From the NCBI GenBank assembly GCA_024231975.1, contig JAAEQB010000102.1, positions 1-64,000 on the forward strand: 64,000 nucleotides of DNA. The letters run 5' to 3'. The notes under the pieces are model-generated. The model had not been told where the DNA came from. It did not search any database and worked only from the letters and a program-made list of their open reading frames with translations. Position 1 is the first letter of the stretch, and each line of letters opens with the position of its first letter. This DNA comes from Allobosea sp. Lineage in GTDB: Bacteria > Pseudomonadota > Alphaproteobacteria > Rhizobiales > Beijerinckiaceae. Shown here one piece after another: positions 34,813 through 44,304 of this stretch. A program made the translations under genes and the position numbers.

Positions 34813-35508
34813 TCACGACTGGAACAGGCGGCTGTATTGCGTTTCGTGCCAGGCGCTCGCCATCGCCAAGGCGGGAGCGAGATTGCCGATCTCGTCGTCG
34901 CGGAGCGAGCGGGCCCGGGAAGCGGCTTCGTCTATCGCGGTGGCGGCCTCGATGAGCAGGCGCTGGCCGGCGGTATGCCCGAGCGGCACCAGCTTGATCG
35001 CGGCCGTCACCTGCCCCTCGGCATAGACCCAGAGCAGGCCCTTCAGGGCCGCGTCCGGGGCGATGCGCCAATGATGGCCGGCTAGCGCGAAGGCGGCGGC
35101 GAAGGTCAGCGCGTGACCGGCATGCTGGCGGGCGGCGGGGACGTCGAGTTCAGCGAGGAGCCGCAGCAGCGCCTCGCCCTGCCTTCTGTCCTCGCGCTGG
35201 AATTCCCGGCTTTCGCGCCCGGCCGCGAGCCAGGCATTAGCTGCGCGGAAGCGCTCCTGCTCGCCGTCCTCCAGCGCCGTCGCCATCCGCCAGAACAGGG
35301 CGCCGTCGAGCTGTGCGACATTGGCCTTGAGCGTGCCGAGGATCCAGTCGCGCGCGCTCGCCTCATCGGTGACCCAGCTGGCATGGACGGCCGCTTCGAG
35401 CCCGCGCGAATAGGAGAAGCCACCGACCGGCAGGCCCTGGCTCACCAGGCGCAGCAGATGCAGCGGGAATTGAGCCCGGTCGCTGTCGGAAGCTGGGACG
35501 TCGTCCAT
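34813..35508 (-). CDS. ureF: Urease accessory protein UreF
   Basis: A 231-residue all-helical protein with the UreF hallmark LLRLVSQGLPVGGFSYSRGLE near residue 18 and the C-terminal region WVYAEGQVTAAIKLVPLGHTAGQRLL. UreF acts with UreD and UreG in nickel insertion into apo-urease. It begins four bases after ureG ends, so translation is coupled. The end lies about 90 bases upstream of nikR, consistent with one transcript ureE-ureG-ureF-nikR. Confidence 0.95.
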   Translation of the reverse strand: MDDVPASDSDRAQFPLHLLRLVSQGLPVGGFSYSRGLEAAVHASWVTDEASARDWILGTLKANVAQLDGALFWRMATALEDGEQERFRAANAWLAAGRESREFQREDRRQGEALLRLLAELDVPAARQHAGHALTFAAAFALAGHHWRIAPDAALKGLLWVYAEGQVTAAIKLVPLGHTAGQRLLIEAATAIDEAASRARSLRDDEIGNLAPALAMASAWHETQYSRLFQS

Positions 35509-35511
35509 GTC

Positions 35512-36162
<651 letters not shown>

Positions 36163-36221
36163 GAGCGCAGAGCCTCGAACGATGGACGTGGCCGATAGCC
36201 TACAGGCTTCCCGCGCGGGAT

Positions 36222-36800
36222 TCAGCCATGATGGTGATCGTGCTTCCCGTCGCCATGGGAATGCCCATGGTGGTGCGAATGTCCGTGATCGTGATGGTGG
36301 TGCCCGTGATCATGCGAGTGAGCGTGGTCATGATCGTGGCCATGCGCGTGACTGTGGCCGTGGCCGGAATAGGCGCCGCGCACCGGATCGAAGGCTGCGA
36401 CGATGTCCTCGACTTCGGCGCCGAGCCCTTCGAGCATCGCCTTGATGACATGGTCGCGCAGGATCAGGATGCGGTCCGTCGCGATCGCGGCGGCGAGATG
36501 GCGGTTGCCGATATGCCAGGCGAGCTCGGCGAGGTGAAGCGAATCCCGGGCCCGGATCGCGTAGAGCGGCTCGTCTGCGGCGGCGATCTCGACAACGCCG
36601 CCCCCCTCGATCGCCAGGGCGTCGCCGGCCGCCAGAACCACCGTCTCGGGCAGATCGATCAGAACCTTGCCGCCATCGACGGTTTCGATCATGCGCCGGC
36701 GCAGATGGCGCTCGTCATGCTGGAGGACGGCGCGGCCGAGCACCGGCTGCTGGGGCAAGGAGGCGTCCGTCTTGCGCCTGACGGCTATCGCTTTCAACAT
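36222..36800 (-). CDS. ureE: Urease accessory metallochaperone UreE with long histidine tail
   Basis: A 192-residue nickel chaperone. The N-terminal domain (about 1-70) has ERHLRRRMIETVDGGKVLIDLPETVVLAAGD-type sequence; the metal-binding domain has LAWHIGNRHLAAAI with the conserved histidine. The final 45 residues contain about two dozen histidines alternating with Gly, Asp and Ser, a nickel-storage tail also seen in Klebsiella UreE. ATG 36800 (MLKAIAVRR) is chosen by family fit; the frame remains open to 36869. It is the first gene of the minus-strand accessory series and is divergent from ureD. Confidence 0.93.
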   Translation of the reverse strand: MLKAIAVRRKTDASLPQQPVLGRAVLQHDERHLRRRMIETVDGGKVLIDLPETVVLAAGDALAIEGGGVVEIAAADEPLYAIRARDSLHLAELAWHIGNRHLAAAIATDRILILRDHVIKAMLEGLGAEVEDIVAAFDPVRGAYSGHGHSHAHGHDHDHAHSHDHGHHHHDHGHSHHHGHSHGDGKHDHHHG

Positions 36801-37138
36801 GGTGCACCCCGTTTCGGACAAGGTCGGCTCATCCACCTTGTGGCGAGCCAGATGGAGACGTCCTGTCAAGCTCTCACAATGAAAGAGGATCGAGCGTTAG
36901 CGCAAACGCTACAGCCGTACCAGTATCCGCCTGGACATTGTTTGGGCATCGGGCACAATTATCGAGCTAGGGTTTGAGATAAATTGTATAGTTTCTGGGA
37001 CGTATGGCACAGCCATGGTCTTCCGGCTCTCCAGAACAGCTTTCTGTTTGCTGCCTTGCCGGGCGCATGCTAGGGAATCGGCCCGCGTTCCGGGCTGGAT
37101 CGGCGTTGATTTAAAGTGCCTTGACTGAAGAGCGGCCC
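36801..37138. other. Divergent ureE/ureD intergenic region
   Basis: About 340 bases with no gene. It should hold promoters for both urease operons. A near-perfect palindrome lies at 36893-36910. A moderately AT-rich stretch at 36950-37005 is the likeliest core promoter area. No NikR site (GTATGA-N16-TCATAC) occurs here, and no convincing sigma-54 element was found, so nickel or NtrC control of urease structural genes is not shown. Confidence 0.55.
36893..36910. promoter_or_regulatory. 18-bp near-perfect palindrome, LacI-family-operator-like
   Basis: AGCGTTAGC-GCAAACGCT differs from a perfect palindrome at one position pair and has a central CG flanked by AGCGTT/AACGCT arms. This form is common for LacI-family operators in alphaproteobacteria. 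No LacI-type gene is in this window, so the regulator is unknown. It sits about 93 bases before the ureE start and 230 bases before ureD. Confidence 0.4.
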
Positions 37139-38038
37139 ATGAACGCAATCGTGCCCATTCCGCCTTCGCAAGCCGCCCAGTCAAGTTCACCGGCGCGCGC
37201 CCGCTATGCGGCGCAGCCGAGTTCCTGGCTCGCCGAGCTGGAGCTGTGGTTCGCGCTGAGCGCCGGCAAGACCCGTCTCGTTCGCCGGCGCCATCTTGGT
37301 CCGCTCGTCGTGCAGCGGCCGTTCCATCCAGAGAAGGACGGGACCTGCCATGTCTACCTGCTGCACCCGCCGGGCGGGGTCGCGGGTGGCGACCGGCTCG
37401 ACCTGCGTTTCCACCTCGACGCCGGAGCGCGCGCGCTGCTGACGACCCCGGGCGCGACGAAATTCTATCGCAGCGAGCACGGCGCCGGTGCGCAATCGGC
37501 TGCTGTCGCGGTCGGTGCTGGCGCGGTCTGCGAATACCTGCCGCAGGAGACCATCGTCTTCGACGGGGCCGATGCGCGGATCGAGACCAAGGTGTTGCTC
37601 GCCTCCGACGCCACCTATGTCGGCTGGGACTTCCTCTGCCTCGGCCGCCCGGCGGCCGGCGAGCGCTTCGAGACGGGGCGGCTGAGCCAGCGCATCGAGA
37701 TCGTGCGGGACGGCAGGCCAGTCTGGTTCGAACGCCTGGAGCTGCAAGGCGATTCGCCCCTGATGCAGGCCGCCTTCGCCCTGGCGGGCCAGCCGACCTG
37801 GGGAACGATGATCTATGCCGGCGCCGTCGCCGACGAGGCGGCGGAGCGGGTGCGGGCGGCGATCGGCGATGCCGGCGACGGCGTCTTCTCGGTCAGCCAG
37901 CTCGAGGAGGCCGTGGTCTGCCGCTATCTCGGACCGCGGGTCGGGGACGGCAAGGCGCTGTTCGCCCGGGCATGGAACGTGCTTCGGAGCCTGGGCCAGG
38001 GCAAGGCCGCCGACAGGCCGCGCATCTGGGCAACCTGA
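37139..38038 (+). CDS. ureD: Urease accessory protein UreD (UreH)
   Basis: A 299-residue protein with the UreD pattern: ELELWFALSAGKTRLVRRRHLGPLVVQRPF, then VYLLHPPGGVAGGDRLDLRF, TTPGATKFYRS and EYLPQETIVFDGA. It forms the scaffold UreD-UreF-UreG on urease for nickel insertion. ATG 37139 is preferred over the TTG at 37121. It starts the plus-strand operon and is followed by ureA after 31 bases. Confidence 0.94.
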   Translation: MNAIVPIPPSQAAQSSSPARARYAAQPSSWLAELELWFALSAGKTRLVRRRHLGPLVVQRPFHPEKDGTCHVYLLHPPGGVAGGDRLDLRFHLDAGARALLTTPGATKFYRSEHGAGAQSAAVAVGAGAVCEYLPQETIVFDGADARIETKVLLASDATYVGWDFLCLGRPAAGERFETGRLSQRIEIVRDGRPVWFERLELQGDSPLMQAAFALAGQPTWGTMIYAGAVADEAAERVRAAIGDAGDGVFSVSQLEEAVVCRYLGPRVGDGKALFARAWNVLRSLGQGKAADRPRIWAT

Positions 38039-38069
38039 ACAAGACGAACTGCGAAGGAGGGGGAAGGCG

Positions 38070-38372
38070 ATGGAGCTGCTTCCGCGTGAGAAAGATAAGC
38101 TTCTGCTCTTTACCGCAGCGCTGCTGGCGGAGAGGCGCAAAGCCCGAGGGGTCAAGCTGAACTATCCGGAGGCCGTCGCCTATCTCTCGGCAGCGATCCT
38201 GGAAGGCGCGCGCGATGGGCGCACCGTAGCGGAGCTGATGTCCTTCGGCGCGACGCTGCTGACGCGCGACGACGTCATGGAAGGCGTCCCGGAGATGATC
38301 CACGACGTGCAGGTCGAGGCCACCTTCCCGGACGGGACCAAGCTGGTCACCGTCCACAACCCCATTCCGTGA
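38070..38372 (+). CDS. ureA: Urease subunit gamma
   Basis: A 100-residue protein starting MELLPREKDKLLLFTAALLAERR, with LNYPEAVAYLSAAILEGARDGRTVAELM and VEATFPDGTKLVTVHNPI, matching UreA almost residue by residue. It has a strong GGAGGGGG site upstream. Forms the (alpha-beta-gamma) trimer of urease with UreB and UreC. Nine bases separate it from ureB. Confidence 0.97.
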   Translation: MELLPREKDKLLLFTAALLAERRKARGVKLNYPEAVAYLSAAILEGARDGRTVAELMSFGATLLTRDDVMEGVPEMIHDVQVEATFPDGTKLVTVHNPIP

Positions 38373-38381
38373 GGCCGCGCC

Positions 38382-38693
38382 ATGATCCCGGGCGAATTCT
38401 TCATCGAGGACGGCAGCATCGACCTCAACGCCGGCCGTGAGACGCGGTCGATCGACGTCGCCAACTCCGGCGACCGGCCGATCCAGGTCGGTTCGCACTA
38501 TCATTTCTACGAGACCAACACGGCGCTGCATTTCGACCGCGAGAAGACCAAGGGCTTCCGGCTGAACATTCCGGCCGGCACCGCCGTCCGCTTCGAGCCG
38601 GGCCAGTCGCGCACGGTCGAGCTGGTCGCGCTGGGGGGCGACAGGGTGGTCTATGGCTTCAACGCCAAGGTCATGGGAAAGCTGGGAGGCTGA
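38382..38693 (+). CDS. ureB: Urease subunit beta
   Basis: A 103-residue protein starting MIPGEFFIEDGSIDLNAGRE with the typical VANSGDRPIQVGSHYHFYETN and RFEPGQSRTVELVALGG. Standard length for UreB. It ends one base before the ureC start codon region, so translation is tightly coupled. Structural subunit of cytoplasmic urease. Confidence 0.97.
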   Translation: MIPGEFFIEDGSIDLNAGRETRSIDVANSGDRPIQVGSHYHFYETNTALHFDREKTKGFRLNIPAGTAVRFEPGQSRTVELVALGGDRVVYGFNAKVMGKLGG

Positions 38694-38694
38694 G

Positions 38695-40398
38695 ATGGCG
38701 CGCATCACCCGCGAGAATTACGCGTCCCTCTATGGGCCGACCAAGGGCGACCGCATCCGCCTCGCCGACACCGAGCTCATGATCGAGATCGAGGAGGACC
38801 GCACCGTCTATGGCGAGGAGGTCACCTTTGGCGGCGGCAAGGTCATCCGCGACGGCATGGGCCAGGGCCAGCGCAACGCCGCCGAGGTCGCCGACCTCGT
38901 CATCACCAATGTGGTGATCCTCGACCACTGGGGCATCGTGAAGGCCGATATCGGCGTCAAGGACGGGCGGATCGTCGCGATCGGCAAGGCCGGCAATCCC
39001 GACATCCAGCCCGGCGTCGACATCGTCATCGGCCCGGGCACCGACGTCATCGCCGGCGAGGGCAGGATCCTGACCGCCGGCGGCATCGACACGCATATCC
39101 ACTTCATCGCGCCGCAGCAGGCCGAGGAGGCGCTCGCCAGCGGCACGACGACTCTGGTCGGCGGCGGCACCGGCCCTTCGGTCGGCACGCTCGCGACCAC
39201 CGTCACGCCCGGCCCCTGGTACATCCACCGTATGCTCGAGGCGATCGAGGAGCTGCCGATCAATGTCGGGCTGCTCGGCAAGGGCAATGCCAGCCTGCCC
39301 GAACCGCTGCGCGAGCAGGTCCGCGCCGGCGTCATCGGCCTCAAGCTGCATGAGGACTGGGGCACGACCCCGGCGGCGATCGACAACTGCCTGTCCGTCG
39401 CCGACGAGATGGACATCCAGGTCGCGCTGCATTCGGACACGCTGAACGAGAGCGGCTTCGTCGCCGACACCTTCGCGGCGATGAAGGGGCGCGCCATCCA
39501 CTCCTTCCACACGGAAGGCGCGGGCGGCGGCCACGCGCCCGACATCATCACCGCGGCCGGCCAGGAGAACATCCTGCCCTCCTCGACCAATCCGACCCGG
39601 CCCTACACGATCAACACCATCGACGAGCATCTGGACATGCTGATGGTATGCCATCACCTCAGCCCGGAGATTCCCGAGGACGTCGCCTTCGCCGAATCGC
39701 GCATCCGCAAGGAGACGATCGCGGCGGAGGACATCCTGCACGATCTCGGTGCCTTCTCGATGATGTCCTCGGATTCGCAGGCGATGGGCCGCATCGGCGA
39801 GACGACGCTGCGCTGCTGGCAGACCGCGCACAAGATGAAGGTGCAGCGCGGGCCGCTGCCGGAGGACAGCGCACGCAACGATAATTTCCGTTGCAAGCGC
39901 TATGTCGCCAAATACACGATCAACCCGGCGATCACCCATGGCTTCGCCCATGAGATCGGCTCCGTCGAGGTCGGCAAGCGCGCCGATCTCGTGCTCTGGA
40001 AGCCGGCCTTCTTCGGCGTCAAGCCGTCGCTGGTGATGATGGGCGGCATGATCGCGATCGCGCCGATGGGCGATCCGAACGCCTCGATCTCGACGCCGCA
40101 GCCGGTTCATTACCGGCCGATGTACGGCGTGCTCGGGCGCGCCCGCGGCAGGACCGGGGTCACCTTCGTCTCGCAGGCGGCTTTCGACGACCGGATCGGC
40201 GACAAGCTGCATCTGCAGAAACGGCTGGTGGCGGTGAAGGGCACCCGCGGCGTCCGCAAGAAGGACATGATCCACAACACGCTGACGCCGAAGATCGAGG
40301 TCGATCCGCAGAATTATCAGGTCCGCATCGACGGCGAGCTGATCACCTGCGAGCCCGCGACCTCGCTGCCGATGGCGCAGCGCTACTTCCTGTTCTGA
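38695..40398 (+). CDS. ureC: Urease catalytic subunit alpha
   Basis: A 567-residue nickel amidohydrolase that splits urea into ammonia and carbamate. Metal and active-site motifs are intact: GGIDTHIHFIAPQQ (two nickel histidines), GLKLHEDWGTTP (carbamylated lysine and nearby His), VALHSDTLNESGF and HSFHTEGAGGGHAPD (further histidines). The mobile-flap MVCHHLSPEIPEDVAFAESR carries the cysteine and catalytic histidine, and SSDSQAMGRIGE the nickel aspartate. ATG 38695 follows directly on ureB; the GGGAGG in the ureB end serves as ribosome-binding site. Maturation by UreDEFG encoded next door. Confidence 0.98.
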   Translation: MARITRENYASLYGPTKGDRIRLADTELMIEIEEDRTVYGEEVTFGGGKVIRDGMGQGQRNAAEVADLVITNVVILDHWGIVKADIGVKDGRIVAIGKAGNPDIQPGVDIVIGPGTDVIAGEGRILTAGGIDTHIHFIAPQQAEEALASGTTTLVGGGTGPSVGTLATTVTPGPWYIHRMLEAIEELPINVGLLGKGNASLPEPLREQVRAGVIGLKLHEDWGTTPAAIDNCLSVADEMDIQVALHSDTLNESGFVADTFAAMKGRAIHSFHTEGAGGGHAPDIITAAGQENILPSSTNPTRPYTINTIDEHLDMLMVCHHLSPEIPEDVAFAESRIRKETIAAEDILHDLGAFSMMSSDSQAMGRIGETTLRCWQTAHKMKVQRGPLPEDSARNDNFRCKRYVAKYTINPAITHGFAHEIGSVEVGKRADLVLWKPAFFGVKPSLVMMGGMIAIAPMGDPNASISTPQPVHYRPMYGVLGRARGRTGVTFVSQAAFDDRIGDKLHLQKRLVAVKGTRGVRKKDMIHNTLTPKIEVDPQNYQVRIDGELITCEPATSLPMAQRYFLF

Positions 40399-40534
40399 GG
40401 GAGGGGCGGCAGGGGGATTCGCCGCGACCACAACCGGTCCTGGAGCGCAGCTTCGGGACCGACCGCACGCCCGCAGGGCGATGAAGCTCGATCGGACCGG
40501 CATGCGCCGGGCCTGCCGTCCAAGGGGCGCTCGC

Positions 40535-41581
40535 ATGGATACGAGACAGCTTGAGGGGAATGCCGGCGCGGCCTTTGCGATCCATGTCCTGCGCGGCATC
40601 GGGCAGGTCGTCTTTCAGAACAATCCGGTGTCCGGGCTGATCATCCTCGGTGCGCTGTTCTTCAATTCCTGGATCTACGGCGTGATCTGCCTGCTGGGCG
40701 CGATCGTCGCGACCTTGACCGCGCGGGTCCTCGATGCCGATGACGGGCTGATCGCGGACGGCCTGTTCGGCTTCAACGGCGCCTTGTTCGGGCTCGCGCT
40801 CGTCGCCTTCACCAGCGCGAATTTCCGCACGGGCGCGGTGCCGTCGCCGGCGATGTTCGTCTACATCGTCTTCGCCGCCGCCATGACCAGCGTCGTCTTC
40901 TCGGCGCTCGGCACCTTGCTCCAGCCCTACAAGGTCGCGGCGCTGACCATGCCCTTCGTCCTGGTCGGCTGGCTGTTCCTGTTCGCGGTGCTGAAATTCG
41001 CCAATATCGAAGCGGGGCCCCTGGCGAAACCGGTCTCGCCGGACCAGTACGCCGTGGCCGCCGCCTATATCCTGCCGACCTGGTACATGGGCATCGGCAA
41101 TGCGATCGGGCAGATCTTCTTCCAGGACAACTGGATCGCGGGCTATCTGATCCTGCTCGGCATCGCCGTGAACTCCCGGGTCAGCGCCCTGATGGCGCTG
41201 CTCGGGGCGGGGCTCGCGGCGGCGGTCGCCGCGATCTTCGGCGGGCCGGAAGGGGCGATCCGCGACGGGCTCTTCGGCTACAACGCCGCCCTCACCGCGA
41301 TGGCGCTCGGCGGCTTCTTCCTCATCCTGACCTGGCGCAGCTTCCTGTACACGCTCTTCGGCATCGTCGTGACGACCTGGCTCTGGGCCTCCGTCGCGAT
41401 CTTCCTGAAGCCGATCGGCATGCCGGTGCTGACCTCGACCTTCGTGCTTGTGACCTGGCTGATGCTGATCGGGGCGCAGGGCTTCAAGGCCCTGGTGCCG
41501 GTGCCGCCGGCGCAGGCGACGACACCCGAGGGCAACCGGCGGCGCCACCTCTCGGGCCCGGCAATGGCCGCTGCCGCCTGA
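40535..41581 (+). CDS. Urea channel/transporter (UT family)
   Basis: A 348-residue protein with about ten helices in two repeats. The repeat signature is seen twice: LIADGLFGFNGALFGLAL in the first half and AIRDGLFGYNAALTAMALGG in the second half. ILPTWYMGIGNAIGQIFFQDNWIAGYLILLGI lies between. This is the urea transporter (SLC14/Yut) fold, which lets urea pass down its gradient. ATG 40535 follows an AAGGGG site; an in-frame earlier codon at 40481 is unlikely. It lies 137 bases after ureC on the same strand, so urea uptake is tied to urease. Confidence 0.92.
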   Translation: MDTRQLEGNAGAAFAIHVLRGIGQVVFQNNPVSGLIILGALFFNSWIYGVICLLGAIVATLTARVLDADDGLIADGLFGFNGALFGLALVAFTSANFRTGAVPSPAMFVYIVFAAAMTSVVFSALGTLLQPYKVAALTMPFVLVGWLFLFAVLKFANIEAGPLAKPVSPDQYAVAAAYILPTWYMGIGNAIGQIFFQDNWIAGYLILLGIAVNSRVSALMALLGAGLAAAVAAIFGGPEGAIRDGLFGYNAALTAMALGGFFLILTWRSFLYTLFGIVVTTWLWASVAIFLKPIGMPVLTSTFVLVTWLMLIGAQGFKALVPVPPAQATTPEGNRRRHLSGPAMAAAA

Positions 41582-41642
41582 ACGCTTGTTTCGACCGCGC
41601 CGTCTATCCGGCGCGCATGCCTTCGAAGATGGAGTTTTCGCT

Positions 41643-43088
41643 GTGGGACTGATTGGAATCCTTGTCGCCCTGGCGCTGCTGATGTGGCTCGCCTATCGCG
41701 GGTGGAGCATCCTGATGGTCGCCCCGATCGCGGGCCTCGCCGCGGCGATCCTCGCTGGCGAGCCGATCCTGGCGCATTGGACGCAGACCTTCATGCCGAG
41801 CGCCGGCCGTTTCGTGGCGCAATGGTTCCCGATCTTCCTGCTCGGCGGCCTGTTCGGCAAGTTGATGGACGATAGTGGCTCGATCGCCGCGATCGCCGAC
41901 TATCTGACCAAGCGCCTCGGCACCAAGCGGACCATCCTCTCGGTCGTGCTGGCCTCCGCCATCGTCACCTATGGCGGCGTCAGCGTCTTCGTCGCCTTCT
42001 TCGTGCTGGTGCCGATGGCGCAGCAGATGTTCCAGGCTGCCGACATCCCGCGCCGCCTAATGCCGGCCACGATCGGCCTCGGCGCATTCACCTTCACCAT
42101 GACGGCCTTACCCGGGTCGCCTTCGGTCAACAATGCGATCCCGATGCCGTATTTCGGGACGACCACCTTCGCGGCCCCCGGCATCGGCATCATCGCCTCG
42201 CTGATCACCCTGGTCTTCGGCCTGTGGTGGCTTGCGCGGGCGGAAGCGGCGGCACGGGCCGCGGGCGAGGGCTTCGGGGCGGTTGCCGCGGTTCCGGCTC
42301 CGATCGACGAGAAGCTGCGCGAGAAGGCGACCGTGGCCGGCGAGTTCGATCCCGCCGAGCTCGATCATGGCCAGAGGGCGGATGGGCGCCCGCCGGTCGC
42401 CCTGGCGGCGCTGCCGCTCGCCGTGGTCATCGTGGTGAACTTCCTGATGGCGCTGGTGGTGCTTCCGCGGCTCGATTTCGCCTTCCTGGCCGAGCCGAGC
42501 TGGGGCAGCACGTCGATCAACACCGTCGGCGGCGTCTGGTCGGTGATGCTGGCGCTGGCGGCGGCGAACCTGACGGTGATCGCGGTGAACTTCCGGCGGA
42601 TGCCCAATATCCGCGAAAGCCTCGACGCCGGCGCGAATTCCGCGGCGCTGCCGATGCTGACGATCGCCAGCCTCGTCGGCTTCGGGGCGATCGTCGCTGC
42701 CTTGCCGGCGTTCAACCTGGTCCGGGATGCGGTCATCGGGCTCCCGGGCGGGCCGCTGATCTCGCTGACGGTCGCTATGAATGCGCTGGCGGCCCTGACC
42801 GGCACGGCCTCGGGCGGCTCGGCGATCGCGCTGGCGGCGCTCGGCGACCACTTCCTCAAGCTGGCAGCGACCTATGGCGTCGATCCTGCGCTGATGCATC
42901 GCATCACCGTGATCAGCGCGGGTACGCTCGATGCGCTGCCGCATAACGGCACCGTGCTGATGCTCCTGCAGATCAGCAAGCTCACCCATGCCGAGAGCTA
43001 CAAGGACATGGTCATGACGGTAATCGTCGGCGTGATCATCTCGCTGGTCGCCGTCCTCTTCCTGGGATCGGTCGTCGGGTCGTTCTAG
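41643..43088 (+). CDS. GntP-family organic-acid permease
   Basis: A 481-residue protein with about twelve to fourteen helices. FLLGGLFGKLMDDSGSIAAIADYLTKRLG, TYGGVSVFVAFFVLVPMAQQMF and TALPGSPSVNNAIPMPYFG are typical of GntP-family carriers. ISAGTLDALPHNGTVLMLLQISKLTHAESYKDM is typical of the branch transporting 3-hydroxybutyrate, gluconate or related hydroxyacids. The GTG at 41643 follows GGAG with good spacing; the frame extends to 41586. A link to the downstream Hpa genes is possible but they are convergent. Substrate unproven. Confidence 0.85.
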   Translation: MGLIGILVALALLMWLAYRGWSILMVAPIAGLAAAILAGEPILAHWTQTFMPSAGRFVAQWFPIFLLGGLFGKLMDDSGSIAAIADYLTKRLGTKRTILSVVLASAIVTYGGVSVFVAFFVLVPMAQQMFQAADIPRRLMPATIGLGAFTFTMTALPGSPSVNNAIPMPYFGTTTFAAPGIGIIASLITLVFGLWWLARAEAAARAAGEGFGAVAAVPAPIDEKLREKATVAGEFDPAELDHGQRADGRPPVALAALPLAVVIVVNFLMALVVLPRLDFAFLAEPSWGSTSINTVGGVWSVMLALAAANLTVIAVNFRRMPNIRESLDAGANSAALPMLTIASLVGFGAIVAALPAFNLVRDAVIGLPGGPLISLTVAMNALAALTGTASGGSAIALAALGDHFLKLAATYGVDPALMHRITVISAGTLDALPHNGTVLMLLQISKLTHAESYKDMVMTVIVGVIISLVAVLFLGSVVGSF

Positions 43089-43142
43089 AGCATCGGCCCG
43101 GAAAGCGGCGCCCGGCTTTCGGGAAAGCGATGCAGAATCAAT
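43088..43142. repeat. Rhizobiales-type intergenic palindromic repeat
   Basis: The sequence GAGCATCGG-CCCGGAAAGCGG is followed by CCCGGCTTTCGGGAAAG and CGATGC, giving a long imperfect stem-loop with GCATCG/CGATGC outer arms. It matches the layout of the abundant GAGCATGATCCGGAAAAGTGG-type repeats of Rhizobiales genomes. It overlaps the last base of the GntP permease gene and lies between convergent genes, so it may also stop transcription. Confidence 0.65.
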
Positions 43143-43278
43143 GATCCAGGCGCGAGCGCGCTCGCTCGCGTCCAGGGGGGAGGCAGCGTCGACGCTTCCG
43201 GCCCGGCCGCGCAGCCTTGGTCTGCCGGTCGCTGCGGCCGACGGCGGGGCGCTGGATCGTCCCAGCGTCCGAGGCGTC

Positions 43279-44259
43279 TCACGCGGCGATGATCGGGGAC
43301 GCGGCATAGGCGGGCTGGCGCAGCGGCGTGCCCTCGAAGACAGTGCCTTCCTCGAACCAGCTCTTCGGCGCAGGGGCGCCCCACAGCGTCTGGCGCTGCG
43401 GATCGCGCAGGTCCCAGCGGATCGGTTCGTGATCGGGATCGATCGTCTGGTAGTCCGAGCAATAGATCTCGATGCGATGGCCGTCGGGATCACGGACATA
43501 GAGGAAGAAGGCGTTGGAGATGCCGTGGCGGCCCGGGCCGCGCTCGATGTTGCCGACATAGCCGGTGGTCGCCATCAGATCGAGCAGGTCGATGATGTTG
43601 AGCGGCGTCGGCACCCAGAAGGCGACATGGTGCAGGCGCGGCCCGACGCCATGGGTGAAGGCCATGTCGTGGACGCCGCCCTTGCGATGCATCCAGGCGG
43701 CCCAGAGCCGGCTGCGGTCCTCGTTCTCGGTGTATTCGGTCACCCGGAAGCCGATCTCGTTGTAGAAGGCCACGGAAGCGTCGACATCGTCCGAGAAGCA
43801 GTTGAAATGGTCGATGCGCAGGGGTTTCACGCCCCTGTAGAGCGCATATTTCTGGTGAACCGACGGCAGCTTGTCCATGCGGAAGTAGAATTCCAGGGGC
43901 ACGCCGAGCGGATCGACAGTGCGCAGGGTCCGCCCCTGATAGGGCTCCTCCACGAACTCCGCCTTCAGGCCCTTGGCGCGGAAGAAGTGCTGGGCCTTGT
44001 CGAGGTCTTCCTCCGAGAAGACCTTGAAGCCGAGATGACGGGCGGCGGGCTCGGCCGCCTTCTCCAGGACGATGCAGTGATGGCCGCGTTCCTCCATCGC
44101 CCGGAAATAGAGCCGGTCCGGCGTCTCCTGCGTCAGCTGCAGGCCGAGCGTGTCGTCCCAGAAGGCCTTGGCGGCGGCGAGGTCACGCACCGTCAGCACG
44201 ACATGGTTCAGGCGCACGACATGGAAGGGCGGATTGAGGACGCTGGACGGGACGGGCAT
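43279..44259 (-). CDS. hpaD: 3,4-dihydroxyphenylacetate 2,3-dioxygenase
   Basis: A 326-residue type I extradiol dioxygenase with two VOC domains. It opens the ring of homoprotocatechuate. The metal ligands are visible: first histidine in LRIDHFNCFSDD, second in GPRLHHVAFWVPT and the glutamate in DGHRIEIYCSDYQT; the surrounding WAAWMHRKGGVHDMAFTHG is typical for the homoprotocatechuate enzymes of Brevibacterium/Arthrobacter type. ATG 44259 (MPVPSSVLNPP) has GAGGAGG upstream. It is the last gene of a minus-strand hpaF-hpaE-hpaD operon. Confidence 0.9.
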   Translation of the reverse strand: MPVPSSVLNPPFHVVRLNHVVLTVRDLAAAKAFWDDTLGLQLTQETPDRLYFRAMEERGHHCIVLEKAAEPAARHLGFKVFSEEDLDKAQHFFRAKGLKAEFVEEPYQGRTLRTVDPLGVPLEFYFRMDKLPSVHQKYALYRGVKPLRIDHFNCFSDDVDASVAFYNEIGFRVTEYTENEDRSRLWAAWMHRKGGVHDMAFTHGVGPRLHHVAFWVPTPLNIIDLLDLMATTGYVGNIERGPGRHGISNAFFLYVRDPDGHRIEIYCSDYQTIDPDHEPIRWDLRDPQRQTLWGAPAPKSWFEEGTVFEGTPLRQPAYAASPIIAA

Positions 44260-44304
44260 GGTTCCTCCTCGATATCGTTCTTCTTGTTTCATTCGGCCGC
44301 GGCG

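Noticed and set aside
34256..35071. Longer NikR start giving a 271-residue protein
   Set aside because: The extra residues overlap ureF and are unlike NikR; the GTG at 34723 aligns exactly with the known NikR N-terminus.
36950..37020. Possible sigma-54 (-24/-12) promoter for ureD
   Set aside because: TGGCAC near 37004 is not followed by TTGCA at the required spacing.
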